64,000 nt of DNA. Source: Gemmatimonadales bacterium (GTDB taxonomy: Bacteria; Gemmatimonadota; Gemmatimonadetes; Gemmatimonadales; GWC2-71-9). The translations under genes were made by a program, and so were the position numbers. The stretch lies in assembly GCA_041390145.1 (NCBI GenBank), contig JAWKQM010000006.1, positions 189,078 to 253,077 of the forward strand. Direction: 5' to 3'. The first letter of the stretch is position 1; every line of letters starts with the position of its first letter. Shown here in pieces: positions 44,129 through 52,281 of the stretch. The notes under the pieces were generated by a model. It was not told the origin of the DNA. It made no database searches and saw nothing but the letters and a program-made list of their open reading frames with translations.

Positions 44129-44925
44129 ACGCGGCCCCGATCGGCATCTTCGATTCCGGCATCGGCGGCCTGACCGTCGCGCGCGCCATCTACGAGCGGC
44201 TGCCGATGGAGTCCACCATCTACTTCGGTGACACCGCGCGCGTGCCCTATGGCCCGAAATCGCCGGACACCGTCCGTCGCTACAGCCTCGAAATCCTCGA
44301 CTGGCTGCTGGGGCAGGGCGTCAAGTCGGTGGTCGTCGCGTGCAACACCAGCACCGCCCACGCGCTCGACGTCCTTCGCGCGGCGTCGCCTGTCCCCGTG
44401 CTCGGCGTCATCGAGCCGGGAGCGCGCGCCGCCGCGCAGGCGACGCGTGGGGGAGGCATCGGGGTCATCGGGACCACGGGCACGGTCGCGAGCGAGGCCT
44501 ATCCCACGGCGATCCGGAAGATCCTGCCCGCGGCCCGGATCGACCAGGTCGCCTGCCCGCTCTTTGTGCCGCTCGTGGAGGAGGGATGGTTCGACCATCC
44601 GGCCACTCGTCTCGTGGCGGAGGAGTACCTGCATCCTCTGCGAGAGGCAGGCGCCGACACCCTCGTGCTGGGATGCACCCATTACCCGCTGCTGAAGCCG
44701 CTGCTGCACGAGGTCATGGGGGGGACGGTGGCGCTGATCGACAGCGCCGAGGAGACGGCGACCAGTCTGGCGGCGGCGCTGGACGAGGCCGGGACGGCGA
44801 GCGGGACGCCGGTGCCGGGCAATCATCGCTTCGTGGTCAGCGACGACCAGGCACGGTTTCTTCAGGTGGGCGCGCGGTTTCTCGGGGAACGGTTGGGAGA
44901 ACCGGAGCTGGTGCGGCTGGGCTAG
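44125..44925 (+). CDS. murI: Glutamate racemase
   Basis: Makes D-glutamate for peptidoglycan. 266 residues. The two catalytic cysteines are visible in VVVACNTSTAHALD (about residue 73) and VLGCTHYPLL (about 184), together with GIFDSGIGGLTV and FGDTARVPYGPKS. The ATG overlaps the upstream stop (ATGA). The TAG stop shares the palindrome CTAG (44922-44925) with the stop of the convergent LpxH-like gene, so the two stop codons overlap on opposite strands. Confidence 0.95.
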   Translation: MNAAPIGIFDSGIGGLTVARAIYERLPMESTIYFGDTARVPYGPKSPDTVRRYSLEILDWLLGQGVKSVVVACNTSTAHALDVLRAASPVPVLGVIEPGARAAAQATRGGGIGVIGTTGTVASEAYPTAIRKILPAARIDQVACPLFVPLVEEGWFDHPATRLVAEEYLHPLREAGADTLVLGCTHYPLLKPLLHEVMGGTVALIDSAEETATSLAAALDEAGTASGTPVPGNHRFVVSDDQARFLQVGARFLGERLGEPELVRLG

Positions 44926-45653
44926 CCCTTCCAGGTCGCCAGTTCCGCGCCGATCGGGGTCACGATGCCGTAGCGGAAGCCATCGAGCCAGGCCCCCGGG
45001 TTGAGAAACTGCTGGCCGAGTTTCGGTTCGGAGAGCATCGGGCGGTGGGTGTGGCCCATCACGAGACAGCCCAGGCCCGGATCCTTGGCCAGCTCTGCTT
45101 CCGCCCAGGCCCGCTGCCGCACCGATGCCCGTTGCAGGATCTCCTCCTCCCGCACCGTGTTCCCCAGCGAATGCGTCATCCGGTCCACCACCCAGAACGC
45201 GAACCAGATTGGCGCGTGCTTCCAGATTGAGACAAACGCGGGGTGCCGGGTAATCTCCTGCAGCAGCACGGCCGACCAGTGGGACTCGGTCACGCCGTCA
45301 CCGTGCACCGCGAGCACCCTCCGCGACCCGACAAGGAGCTCCATGCGGAGCGGCGCAAACCGCACGTCCAGGTCCTTCTCCCAGAAGTCCTCGCCCCACC
45401 GATCGTGATTGCCCCCCACCATGGCCACCGGCATCCGCTTCCGGACCCGGCGGATGGCGGCCGCGACCTCGAACCCGCGTCGCGGGATCAGGCGCTTGTA
45501 GGCGAACCAGAAATCGAAGATGTCGCCGTTGAGGAGCAGGCAGTCGCCCAGGGTCGGCGCGCGCTCCAGAAACGCGAGGAGAGCCTCCTCGACTTCCGGC
45601 GGGGTGGCGCCCACATGGGCATCGGACAGGACGAGGAGTTGAGTGCCGAACAC
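44922..45653 (-). CDS. UDP-2,3-diacylglucosamine diphosphatase-like metallophosphoesterase
   Basis: 243 residues from GTG 45653; the longer frame reaches into the divergent thioesterase gene. Calcineurin-type motifs: VLSDAHVGATP, NGDIFDFWFAYK, GGNHDRWGEDF, VHGDGVTESHW and MGHTHRPMLSEP. It has the GNHD form used by the Bacteroidetes-type LpxH relatives rather than the GNRD of E. coli LpxH. Probably removes UMP from UDP-diacylglucosamine in lipid A synthesis at the inner membrane. A promoter lies directly before the start (leaderless geometry). Exact substrate is inferred. Confidence 0.8.
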   Translation of the reverse strand: MFGTQLLVLSDAHVGATPPEVEEALLAFLERAPTLGDCLLLNGDIFDFWFAYKRLIPRRGFEVAAAIRRVRKRMPVAMVGGNHDRWGEDFWEKDLDVRFAPLRMELLVGSRRVLAVHGDGVTESHWSAVLLQEITRHPAFVSIWKHAPIWFAFWVVDRMTHSLGNTVREEEILQRASVRQRAWAEAELAKDPGLGCLVMGHTHRPMLSEPKLGQQFLNPGAWLDGFRYGIVTPIGAELATWKG

Positions 45654-45658
45654 GACCG

Positions 45659-45688
45659 AAGATAGGAACCACTCTGGCAGTCTCGCAA
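45659..45688 (-). promoter_or_regulatory. Promoter of the LpxH-like gene, leaderless geometry
   Basis: On the minus strand: TTGCGA (45688-45683), 18-base spacer, TATCTT (45664-45659), then five bases to the GTG at 45653. No SD. A plus-strand element TTGACT (45702-45707) with CAACCT (45725-45730) may serve the divergent thioesterase gene. Confidence 0.45.
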
Positions 45689-45756
45689 GCGCTTGCGGTA
45701 TTTGACTTTCGCCGCTCTCGGCGCCAACCTTCACGGAACCCCGTCCTCGGCCTCCC

Positions 45757-46176
45757 ATGTCCATCTCCCACACCGACACGCTTGCCCGGGTCAACTATTC
45801 CGAAATCGACGCCATGGGGGTCGTGTACCACTCCCGTTACGCCGTCTGGCTTGATGTGGCGCGCACGGAATATCTCCGGCAGGCGGGGATGACCTATCGT
45901 GAACTGGAAGCGATGGGGTTCTACCTGGTGGTCGGAGACCTCGCGTTGCGCTATCACCGCCCCGCCCGGTATGACGACCTTGTGCAGGTACGCTGCTGGG
46001 TTCGGGAGGTAGCCAGCCGACGTGTCACCTTCGCCTACCGACTCACCCACGCCGAGACTGGAGCCCTGCTGGTGACCGCCGAGACCAGGATGTTGAGCCT
46101 GAATCACCAGTTCGTGCCGACGCGTCTCCCGGCAGAGGTCGCGGCCCTGCTGCGGCCGGTGGCCGACCCGGCATGA
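45757..46176 (+). CDS. Acyl-CoA thioesterase, YbgC/4HBT family
   Basis: 139-residue hot-dog-fold protein: ARVNYSEIDAMGVVYHSRYAVWLDVARTEYL holds the catalytic Asp (YSEIDAMGVVYH), followed by GFYLVVGDLALRYHRPARYDDLV and YRLTHAETGALLVTAETRML. YbgC-type enzymes cleave short- or branched-chain acyl-CoA and in proteobacteria stand with the Tol-Pal genes. Here it precedes a HEAT/cyclophilin gene, whose ATG overlaps its stop (ATGA). Confidence 0.88.
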   Translation: MSISHTDTLARVNYSEIDAMGVVYHSRYAVWLDVARTEYLRQAGMTYRELEAMGFYLVVGDLALRYHRPARYDDLVQVRCWVREVASRRVTFAYRLTHAETGALLVTAETRMLSLNHQFVPTRLPAEVAALLRPVADPA

Positions 46177-48233
46177 GGCGGATGCGCCCAGGGGACCTCC
46201 TGCCACCGCTGTCGTTGATCGCGGTGCTGGCGGTCGCGGCCGTGCCGCTTCAGGCGCAGGATGCCGCGGTGGTCGAGGCGATTGCGCCGCTCATTCAGGC
46301 GGAAGATGCCCGCGATTGGAAACCGGCCGTCCTGGAAGCGGCGACGCTGTCGGCCGAGCCCCTGGTCCGGCGCACCGCCGCGATGTCGATCGGCCGCATC
46401 GGCGACTGGCGGGGTACCGCGACGCTGGTCCCGATGCTGCAGGACCGCGACTCCACCATCCATCCCACGGTCGCGTTTGCCCTCGGGCTGTTGCGGGACA
46501 CCGCGGCCGTTGGGCCGCTCATCGACCGCCTCACGGCCATGCCGGCGCCAACGCTCGAGACGGCGAAGGAGATCGTCACCGCACTGACAAAGATCGGTGG
46601 GCCGAAGGCGGCGGAGATGATCGCCCGGGTGCTGAACAACACGGCGAACCTCTCGCTGACGGGGGCGGACGACGTGCTGGTTCGCTATGCCGCGCTCGAG
46701 TCATGGCGCCTTGGGCCGGAGGCTTCGAGCCGCCAGCTGATCGCGCTCGCGGAGAGCGAGGATGACGAACTCCGGTGGCGCGCCATCTTTACCCTCGGGC
46801 GGATCAACGCGACTGCCGCAGGCCCGACCTTTCTCAACAGCCTCCAGGATCAACACCCCACCGTGCGGATGTACGCCGCTCGCGCGCTGACGGCGTCGTA
46901 CGTTGCCTCCGCCGGGCTCGATCCCGGAAGCGTGATTCAACTCCTTGGCCGTGCCACGCAAGATGACAATGCGGCGGTACGCATCCAGGCCCTGAGATCA
47001 CTGGGAACCTACGCCCGGCCGGAAGTCGCGGACCAGGCGATCGGTGATTTGTCGGACCCGGTCTTCAACGTGCAGGTCGAGGCGGCCAAGACCGTGGGAC
47101 TGTCGGGGGGACCGGTCGCGGTCGCCCAGCTCTCGCGCATCGTGCGGGAGGGGAAGGGCACCTTCGCGCTGCGGCAGGAGGCATTGCTTGGGCTGGCGCG
47201 AGTCAGCCCCGACTCGTTCCGGGCGCTCTCTGCCGCCTGGACCGCCAGTCCTCGGTGGCCGGAGCGGGCCGCGGCCGCCGAAGGCTGGGGGTGGGTTGCC
47301 CCGGGTCCCGACGTCTCGCACCCCGATTTCTTCGCCGACCCCGATGGACGAGTCGCGGCCGCCGCGCTGCAGGGGTGGACGGACGCGGTCCGCGGCCCCA
47401 ATCCGGCATTGCTCTCCGCCGCCCGCCCGCTGCTCCGCCATCCCGACGTCGGGGTGCGGACCCTGGCGGCTGAGGCGATCGCCCGTGGCCCCGTTCCGGG
47501 CGACATCGTCCCGCTGGCCGCCGCCTTCGAGCGGGCGGGAAGTGACTCGTCGGACGACGCCGCGATCGGGGCGCTCCGCGCCCTCCGCAACCTCGCCAGT
47601 CTCTCGGAGCAGGATGCCGATGAGGTGTCACGAACCTTCCTGACGCGCACCCCGCGACCCACCAACTATGTGATCAGGCTCTGGGCGGAGGCGAACTGGC
47701 CTGCGGCCGCGCTTCGATGGGGGCCGGCATTTCCCATCGAGACAAACCGGACCCTGCAGGACTACCGGGAGATTGCCCGGCGGTTTGTCGCCGTGCCGGA
47801 GTCCCCGGACGCCTACCCCCATGTCTTCATCGAGACGGACCAGCGCGAGGTCATCGAGATCGAGTTGTTCGGGCCGGAAGCGCCATTGACCGTCGTCAAC
47901 TTCCTGACACTGCTGGACCGGCGCTTCTTCGACAACGGGCGGTGGCATCGTGTCGTCCCGGCGTTTGTCGCGCAGGACGGCGACCCCCGCGGCGATGGAT
48001 GGGGAGGGCCAGGCTACTCCATCCGGGAAGAGCTCAACCAGCGGCGTTTCGATGGCTACCAATTGGGGATGGCGACGTCGGGGCCCGACACCGGCGGCAG
48101 CCAGTGGTTCCTGACGCTCGGGGCCCAGCCCCATCTTGACGGCAGGTACACGATCTTCGGTCGGGTGGTGGGCTCGCCACGGGCGTTACTCCGGGTGACA
48201 GAGGGCGATCCGATCCGGCTCATCCGGCGTTGA
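46173..48233 (+). CDS. HEAT-repeat protein fused to cyclophilin-type peptidyl-prolyl isomerase
   Basis: 686 residues. Signal peptide (LSLIAVLAVAAVPLQAQ), then about 480 residues of HEAT/Armadillo-like helix pairs (LVRRTAAMSIGRIGDWRGTA, VRMYAARALTASYVASAG, VRTLAAEAIARGPVPG) and a C-terminal cyclophilin domain (about 545-686): IEIELFGPEAPLTVVNFLTL, FDNGRWHRVVPAFVAQDGDP, and GGSQWFLTLGAQPHLDGRYT. The active-site Arg of the FHRVIPxFMxQGGD motif is kept (WHRVVP). Probably a periplasmic folding factor with a protein-binding scaffold. Start overlaps the thioesterase (ATGA). Confidence 0.88.
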   Translation: MRRMRPGDLLPPLSLIAVLAVAAVPLQAQDAAVVEAIAPLIQAEDARDWKPAVLEAATLSAEPLVRRTAAMSIGRIGDWRGTATLVPMLQDRDSTIHPTVAFALGLLRDTAAVGPLIDRLTAMPAPTLETAKEIVTALTKIGGPKAAEMIARVLNNTANLSLTGADDVLVRYAALESWRLGPEASSRQLIALAESEDDELRWRAIFTLGRINATAAGPTFLNSLQDQHPTVRMYAARALTASYVASAGLDPGSVIQLLGRATQDDNAAVRIQALRSLGTYARPEVADQAIGDLSDPVFNVQVEAAKTVGLSGGPVAVAQLSRIVREGKGTFALRQEALLGLARVSPDSFRALSAAWTASPRWPERAAAAEGWGWVAPGPDVSHPDFFADPDGRVAAAALQGWTDAVRGPNPALLSAARPLLRHPDVGVRTLAAEAIARGPVPGDIVPLAAAFERAGSDSSDDAAIGALRALRNLASLSEQDADEVSRTFLTRTPRPTNYVIRLWAEANWPAAALRWGPAFPIETNRTLQDYREIARRFVAVPESPDAYPHVFIETDQREVIEIELFGPEAPLTVVNFLTLLDRRFFDNGRWHRVVPAFVAQDGDPRGDGWGGPGYSIREELNQRRFDGYQLGMATSGPDTGGSQWFLTLGAQPHLDGRYTIFGRVVGSPRALLRVTEGDPIRLIRR

Positions 48234-48258
48234 AGTCCTTGAGCTGAGCGTCGATAAA
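48230..48258 (+). promoter_or_regulatory. Promoter of the 48264 lipoprotein gene, leaderless geometry
   Basis: TTGAAG (48230-48235), 17 bases, GATAAA (48253-48258), five bases before the ATG at 48264. A second well-spaced element, TTGACC (48283-48288), 17 bases, TATCTT (48306-48311), lies inside the signal-peptide coding part. Confidence 0.4.
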
Positions 48259-48263
48259 CCACT

Positions 48264-48968
48264 ATGCCACAACACTTTCGGCTTGACCACCTGACTCGGG
48301 TTCCCTATCTTCTGCTGGTGGCAGCGTGCGCCACGCCGACCCCGATCTTCACGCCGGAGCACCTGCCGACCATCACCGCGCTCGAGGCGGCCCAGTGGGC
48401 GGCATCCACGGCCCCGGACGGACATCGGGTGCGTAGATTTCGATGGCTGTTCAACGATGGGCAGGCCTCCGTCGGCGGCCAGGGAAGCGCCCGGACGGCG
48501 GGCCCCGATTCGATGCGATTCGACATTGCGGGCCCGTGGGGCATCGGCGGCGCGGCGGCGATGGTGGTCGGAGACCAGGCGCGCTGGGTGCAACCGCCCG
48601 ACATCATCGCACGGCTTATCCCCAGCTACCCGCTGATGTGGGCCATGTTCGGCGTGATTCGTCCGCCGCCGCCGGGCGCGAGAAGCCGGGGGACGCACGG
48701 GGAGGGAAGCCTCCTGCTTGAATGGGCCTCTGGCGTCGACACCGTTCGCTATTCCCGGCAGAGCGCGAGTCCGGGTACCTTGCGGGCGGAGTGGCAGCGC
48801 AGCGGGGTCACGATGGGTACCGTCGAGACCCGACTCGATGCCGATGGAGCACCGGTCTCCGCTCGGCTCACCGTTCCTTCAGTACCGGCCAGACTGGACC
48901 TGACGATTGTCGCCGATTCAATTGCGCTGGCTTTTGCGCCGTCCGTCTGGACTCCGCCTGCTCCTTAG
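48264..48968 (+). CDS. Hypothetical lipoprotein, LolA/LolB-like fold suspected
   Basis: 234 residues. A short N-terminal signal with lipobox LVAAC (Cys at 22) is followed by a domain of repeated beta-strands: VRRFRWLFNDGQASVGGQGS, GPDSMRFDIAGPWGIGG, GVDTVRYSRQSASPGTLRA and PVSARLTVPSVPARLDLTIV. Strand order and the small hydrophobic-ligand look resemble DUF4292/LolB lipoproteins, but no diagnostic motif is seen. Its 3' end overlaps the LptE frame by 62 bases, and the next genes are LPS-transport related, which supports an outer-membrane lipid role. Confidence 0.6.
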   Translation: MPQHFRLDHLTRVPYLLLVAACATPTPIFTPEHLPTITALEAAQWAASTAPDGHRVRRFRWLFNDGQASVGGQGSARTAGPDSMRFDIAGPWGIGGAAAMVVGDQARWVQPPDIIARLIPSYPLMWAMFGVIRPPPPGARSRGTHGEGSLLLEWASGVDTVRYSRQSASPGTLRAEWQRSGVTMGTVETRLDADGAPVSARLTVPSVPARLDLTIVADSIALAFAPSVWTPPAP

Positions 48969-49452
48969 CCTCCCGCTGGTGGCGGGATGCTGGTACGGGT
49001 TTGCCGGCGGGGGATTGCCGCCGGACATCAAGACGGTGGCGATCATGCCGTTCGACAACCTGACCACGGAGCCGGCACTGACCCAGCAGGTGAACGAGGC
49101 GGTCAAGACGGCCATGGAGGGGCGCCTGGGTCTGCGGGCCGCCGGGGAGAACACGGCGGATGCGATCGTACGGGGCTCGATCACCCGGTACGAACCGGAT
49201 CTCCCCGTGGCCTACACCGGGACCGGCGCCACGAACAGCGCGGGGAACCAGAACGTCGTGGTGACACAGCGGGCCCTGCAGATGACGGTCAGCATTGAGA
49301 TCTATGACCAGAAGGCCGCGAAGTCGATTTGGAAGCGCAACGGGCTGATCGTCGAAGGCAACTACGCTCCGGGGAATGAACAGGAAGGCAGGACGCGCGC
49401 CTTGGACAAACTGGTGACGGACATCGTGGATGGGGCACAGTCACAATGGTGA
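48907..49452 (+). CDS. LPS-assembly lipoprotein LptE family protein
   Basis: Up to 181 residues. TTG starts at 48907, 48922 or 48934 are possible; the lipoprotein signal (SGLRLLLSLPLVAGCWYGF, Cys at 28 from 48907) suits any of them. The mature part has KTVAIMPFDNLTTEPALTQQ, AMEGRLGLRAA and ADAIVRGSITRYEPD, the usual LptE signature seen across Gemmatimonadota, Bacteroidetes and Chlorobi. LptE plugs the LptD barrel that inserts LPS in the outer membrane. Start overlaps the preceding lipoprotein gene; the stop overlaps the next gene. Confidence 0.85.
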   Translation: MSPIQLRWLLRRPSGLRLLLSLPLVAGCWYGFAGGGLPPDIKTVAIMPFDNLTTEPALTQQVNEAVKTAMEGRLGLRAAGENTADAIVRGSITRYEPDLPVAYTGTGATNSAGNQNVVVTQRALQMTVSIEIYDQKAAKSIWKRNGLIVEGNYAPGNEQEGRTRALDKLVTDIVDGAQSQW

Positions 49453-49814
49453 CCGGCCGGTCGAACCGGCGCGGCTCAAGCTCGACGGGCTGCCTGCTGA
49501 CGCTGCTCCTCTTCTCCGTGGTGGCCTACTACGGCATCAACATCGGGGAAATCTACTGGCGGTATTACCAGTACCAGGACGAGATGCGCTCGCAGGCGCG
49601 GCTCGCGCCGAGCCTGACCGATGGCGTGATCCGCCGCCGCTTGCTGCTGACCGTGGACCGGCTCGGTCTGCCGTCCGAAGCGCAGCGAATCAAGATCAAG
49701 CGCACCGCGCGTCCCCGGCAGATCACCATCGAGAGCGCCTACGACGAAGAGGTGCGCCTGCCGCTCTTCAATCACACCTTTCACTTCCAGCCGCGCGCTG
49801 TCGAGGGGCTCTGA
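49446..49814 (+). CDS. Hypothetical single-pass membrane protein
   Basis: 122 residues: short basic start, one membrane helix (about 15-33, GCLLTLLLFSVVAYYGINIG), then a small soluble alpha/beta domain (DEMRSQARLAPSLTDGVIRR, RQITIESAYDEEVRLPLF). The ATG at 49446 is followed by GTG at 49449, which gives the GTGA overlap with the LptE-family stop; either may be used. No family recognised. Found between LptE and a cation antiporter. Confidence 0.6.
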   Translation: MVTGRSNRRGSSSTGCLLTLLLFSVVAYYGINIGEIYWRYYQYQDEMRSQARLAPSLTDGVIRRRLLLTVDRLGLPSEAQRIKIKRTARPRQITIESAYDEEVRLPLFNHTFHFQPRAVEGL

Positions 49815-49821
49815 TATCATA

Positions 49822-51111
49822 ATGCTTCCAGGAATTGGGACCGTCGCTCCCGCGCTGGCCGCACTGGCCGCCGCTGGCGGCGAGGGCGGACATGACATCG
49901 CAGGATTCCTGCTCACGCTCGCCGCCATCCTCGTCGCCGCCAAGCTCTTCGGCGAGATCGCCGAACGCGTCGGGCAGCCCGCCGTCCTGGGCGAGCTGCT
50001 CGCAGGTGTCCTCCTCGGCTCGAGCGCGCTGGGCCTCATTCCCGCCTCCGGGCCGTCGGCCGAGATCATCACGATCCTCGCGGAACTCGGCGTGCTGGTC
50101 CTGCTGCTTGAAATCGGCCTCGAGACCGATCTGCGTGAAATGCGGAAGGTCGGCGGATCGGCGATCTCGGTCGCGGCGGTGGGCGTCGTGCTTCCGTTCC
50201 TGGCCGGCTACCTCTTCTGGTCCCACGTCCCCCACGGGATGGGCGACCCAACCACCCTTTCCACCGCGGCCGTCTTCATCGGCGCGGCGCTGACCGCCAC
50301 TTCCGTCGGCATCACCGCGCGTGTCCTCTCCGATCTCGCGAATCTCGGCTCGATCGAGGGGCGCATCATCATCGGCGCCGCGGTCATCGACGACGTCCTG
50401 GGCCTCGTGATCCTGACCGTCGTGTCGGGGATCGCCGCGGGGGGGGCGCTCTCGCCGTTCAGCGTGGCCCGCATCCTGGCGGTCGCGATCGGGTTCCTGG
50501 TTGTCGCGATCGCCATCGGCGGATGGGTGGCCCCCCGCATCTTCCGCTCCATTGCCAACATGAAGGTGTCCTACGCCGTCCCGGTCATCGCGCTTGCGCT
50601 CGCGTTCGGGCTGGCGGCGGTGGCCGACATGGCTGGTTCCGCGTTGATCATGGGCGCGTTCGCCGCCGGGATCATTCTCGCGCGTACGGAGCAGTATCAT
50701 GCGATCGAGGACCGGGTCCGCCCGGTTGGCGCCCTGCTGACCCCGATCTTCTTTGTGTCCGTCGGGAGCTCGCTCGACATCAACCTGCTCAATCCCCTTC
50801 GCCCTGGCGGCGGGTTTCTCCTGCTCGTGGCGGTTGGGCTGACGGTGCTCGCGATCCTCGGAAAGGTCGCGGCAGGGTATGCCGCGCCCTGGTCGAAGTT
50901 CCGCCGGCTCGCCGTGGGCGTCGGCATGGTGCCGCGCGGTGAGGTCGGACTCATCTTCGCCGACGTCGGCCGCCGATCGGGCCTCCTCACTGACGACGTG
51001 TTCAGCGTCGTGCTCCTGATGGTCATGGGCACCACCTTCGTGGCCCCGCCGCTCCTCAAGATCCTCTTCCGCGGGCAGTCCGCCGACGTCGGCGCGGAGC
51101 ACGTGCTCTGA
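49822..51111 (+). CDS. Cation:proton antiporter (CPA2/KefB-like)
   Basis: 429 residues with about 12-13 membrane helices. Typical Na+/H+ exchanger blocks: ERVGQPAVLGELLAGVLLG, LVLLLEIGLETDL, TATSVGITARVLSDL and the ion-binding helix IIIGAAVIDDVLGLVILTV with two adjacent Asp, then GSALIMGAFAAGIILARTEQ and VGMVPRGEVGLIFADVGRRS. No C-terminal RCK/TrkA_N domain, so it is a short ungated form. Exchanged cation (Na+ or K+) cannot be told. Stop overlaps the next gene's CTG (CTGA). Confidence 0.9.
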   Translation: MLPGIGTVAPALAALAAAGGEGGHDIAGFLLTLAAILVAAKLFGEIAERVGQPAVLGELLAGVLLGSSALGLIPASGPSAEIITILAELGVLVLLLEIGLETDLREMRKVGGSAISVAAVGVVLPFLAGYLFWSHVPHGMGDPTTLSTAAVFIGAALTATSVGITARVLSDLANLGSIEGRIIIGAAVIDDVLGLVILTVVSGIAAGGALSPFSVARILAVAIGFLVVAIAIGGWVAPRIFRSIANMKVSYAVPVIALALAFGLAAVADMAGSALIMGAFAAGIILARTEQYHAIEDRVRPVGALLTPIFFVSVGSSLDINLLNPLRPGGGFLLLVAVGLTVLAILGKVAAGYAAPWSKFRRLAVGVGMVPRGEVGLIFADVGRRSGLLTDDVFSVVLLMVMGTTFVAPPLLKILFRGQSADVGAEHVL

Positions 51112-51584
51112 ATACCGACCGCAAGGTCCGCACGCTGGCGGAAGCGCGGGAATGGCGTCGCGCCGAAATGGGCAATGTGGTCTTCACCAACGGGGTGTTC
51201 GACATTCTCCACCCCGGTCACCTCGCCTTGCTCGAGCGCGCCCGTACCGAGGGCGGCGCCCTGGTCGTCGGTGTCAATTCCGACGCGTCGGTCCGCCGCC
51301 TCGGCAAGTCTCCCGACCGGCCGCTCGTGCCCGAGGAGGCCCGCGCACGACTGCTGGCCGGCTTTGCGGCCGTCGATTGCGTCGTCCTCTTCGACGAGGA
51401 CACTCCGCTCGAGCTGATCCGCGCGCTGGAACCCGATGTCCTGGTCAAGGGCGCGGACTACACCCGCGAGCAAATCGTGGGTGCGGACCTGGTGGAAGCG
51501 CGCGGCGGTCGGGTCGTTCGCGTGGAGCTCGTGCCCGGTCAATCAACCACCCGCCTCGTGGAGCGCCTGCGTGCCTCGCCCTGA
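51108..51584 (+). CDS. RfaE2-type D-beta-D-heptose 1-phosphate adenylyltransferase, apparent CTG start
   Basis: Cytidylyltransferase-fold enzyme: VVFTNGVFDILHPGHLALL (HxGH motif), VVGVNSDASVRRLGKSPDRP, and VLVKGADYTREQIVGAD, as in RfaE/HldE domain II that makes ADP-heptose for LPS core. The typical leader (KVRTLAEAREWRRAEMGN) precedes the ATG at 51168 in the same frame. No ATG/GTG/TTG is found before it; CTG 51108 overlaps the antiporter stop (CTGA) and has GGAG eight bases upstream, giving 158 residues. The separate kinase domain is not in this window. Overlaps rph by 14 bases. Confidence 0.85.
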   Translation: MNTDRKVRTLAEAREWRRAEMGNVVFTNGVFDILHPGHLALLERARTEGGALVVGVNSDASVRRLGKSPDRPLVPEEARARLLAGFAAVDCVVLFDEDTPLELIRALEPDVLVKGADYTREQIVGADLVEARGGRVVRVELVPGQSTTRLVERLRASP

Positions 51585-52281
51585 CGGTCGAAAGAACGAC
51601 GAACTCCGCCCGCTCGTACTCGAGCGCGGCGCCAATCCCTATGCCGAGGGCTCCTGCCTGGTCCGGGCCGGCGGCACGCTGGTGCACTGCACCGCGAGCG
51701 TCGAGCAGGGCGTCCCCTCCTGGCGTCGCGGGTCGGGGCAGGGCTGGGTCACGGCCGAGTACGCCATGCTCCCCCGCGCCACCAGTGAGCGGACGTCGCG
51801 GGAGCGGAACGGTCCCGGCGGGAGGACGCAGGAAATCCAGCGGCTGATCGGGCGCTCGCTCCGCGCGGCGATGGGGACGATGGCCTTCGGCGAGTACACC
51901 ATCAGGATTGACTGTGACGTGCTCCAGGCCGACGGCGGCACCCGCACCGCCAGCATCACGGGCGCCTGCGTGGCGCTGGCCGACGCGACCGCCTGGCTCT
52001 CGAAGACGACCGGGGTGCCCGATCCCTTCGGCTGCCTGGTGGCGGCGGTGTCGGTGGGAGTGGTCGAGGGGGAGATCCGGCTGGACCTGGCCTACCTCGA
52101 AGACAAGGATGCCGGGGTCGACGCCAACTTCGTGATGCTCGAGCCGGACAAGTTCGTGGAGGTGCAGGGCACCGGCGAGGCCGGGACCTTCAGCCGGGCG
52201 GAACTCGACGGCCTGCTGGCCTATGGTGAGCAGGGCATTGCCCGGCTCTTCGCGCTGCAGCGGAAGGCGCTCGGCTGGTGA
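51571..52281 (+). CDS. rph: Ribonuclease PH
   Basis: 236-residue phosphorolytic 3'-exonuclease that trims tRNA 3' ends. Start GTG 51571 gives the usual N-terminus RKNDELRPLVLERGANPYAE. Other motifs: GSCLVRAGGTLVHCTASVEQ, EYAMLPRATSERTSRE, GGRTQEIQRLIGRSLRA (substrate-binding Arg), IRIDCDVLQADGGTRTASIT and AAVSVGVVEGEIRLDLAYLED. The longer frame upstream overlaps the RfaE2-type gene. rdgB follows with a GTGA overlap, the common rph-rdgB pairing. Confidence 0.95.
   Translation: MPRPDGRKNDELRPLVLERGANPYAEGSCLVRAGGTLVHCTASVEQGVPSWRRGSGQGWVTAEYAMLPRATSERTSRERNGPGGRTQEIQRLIGRSLRAAMGTMAFGEYTIRIDCDVLQADGGTRTASITGACVALADATAWLSKTTGVPDPFGCLVAAVSVGVVEGEIRLDLAYLEDKDAGVDANFVMLEPDKFVEVQGTGEAGTFSRAELDGLLAYGEQGIARLFALQRKALGW

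Noticed and set aside
48283..48311. Second promoter-like element inside the lipoprotein signal peptide
   Set aside because: Good spacing, but initiation there would lose the signal peptide; probably chance, kept only as a note at the 48230 promoter.
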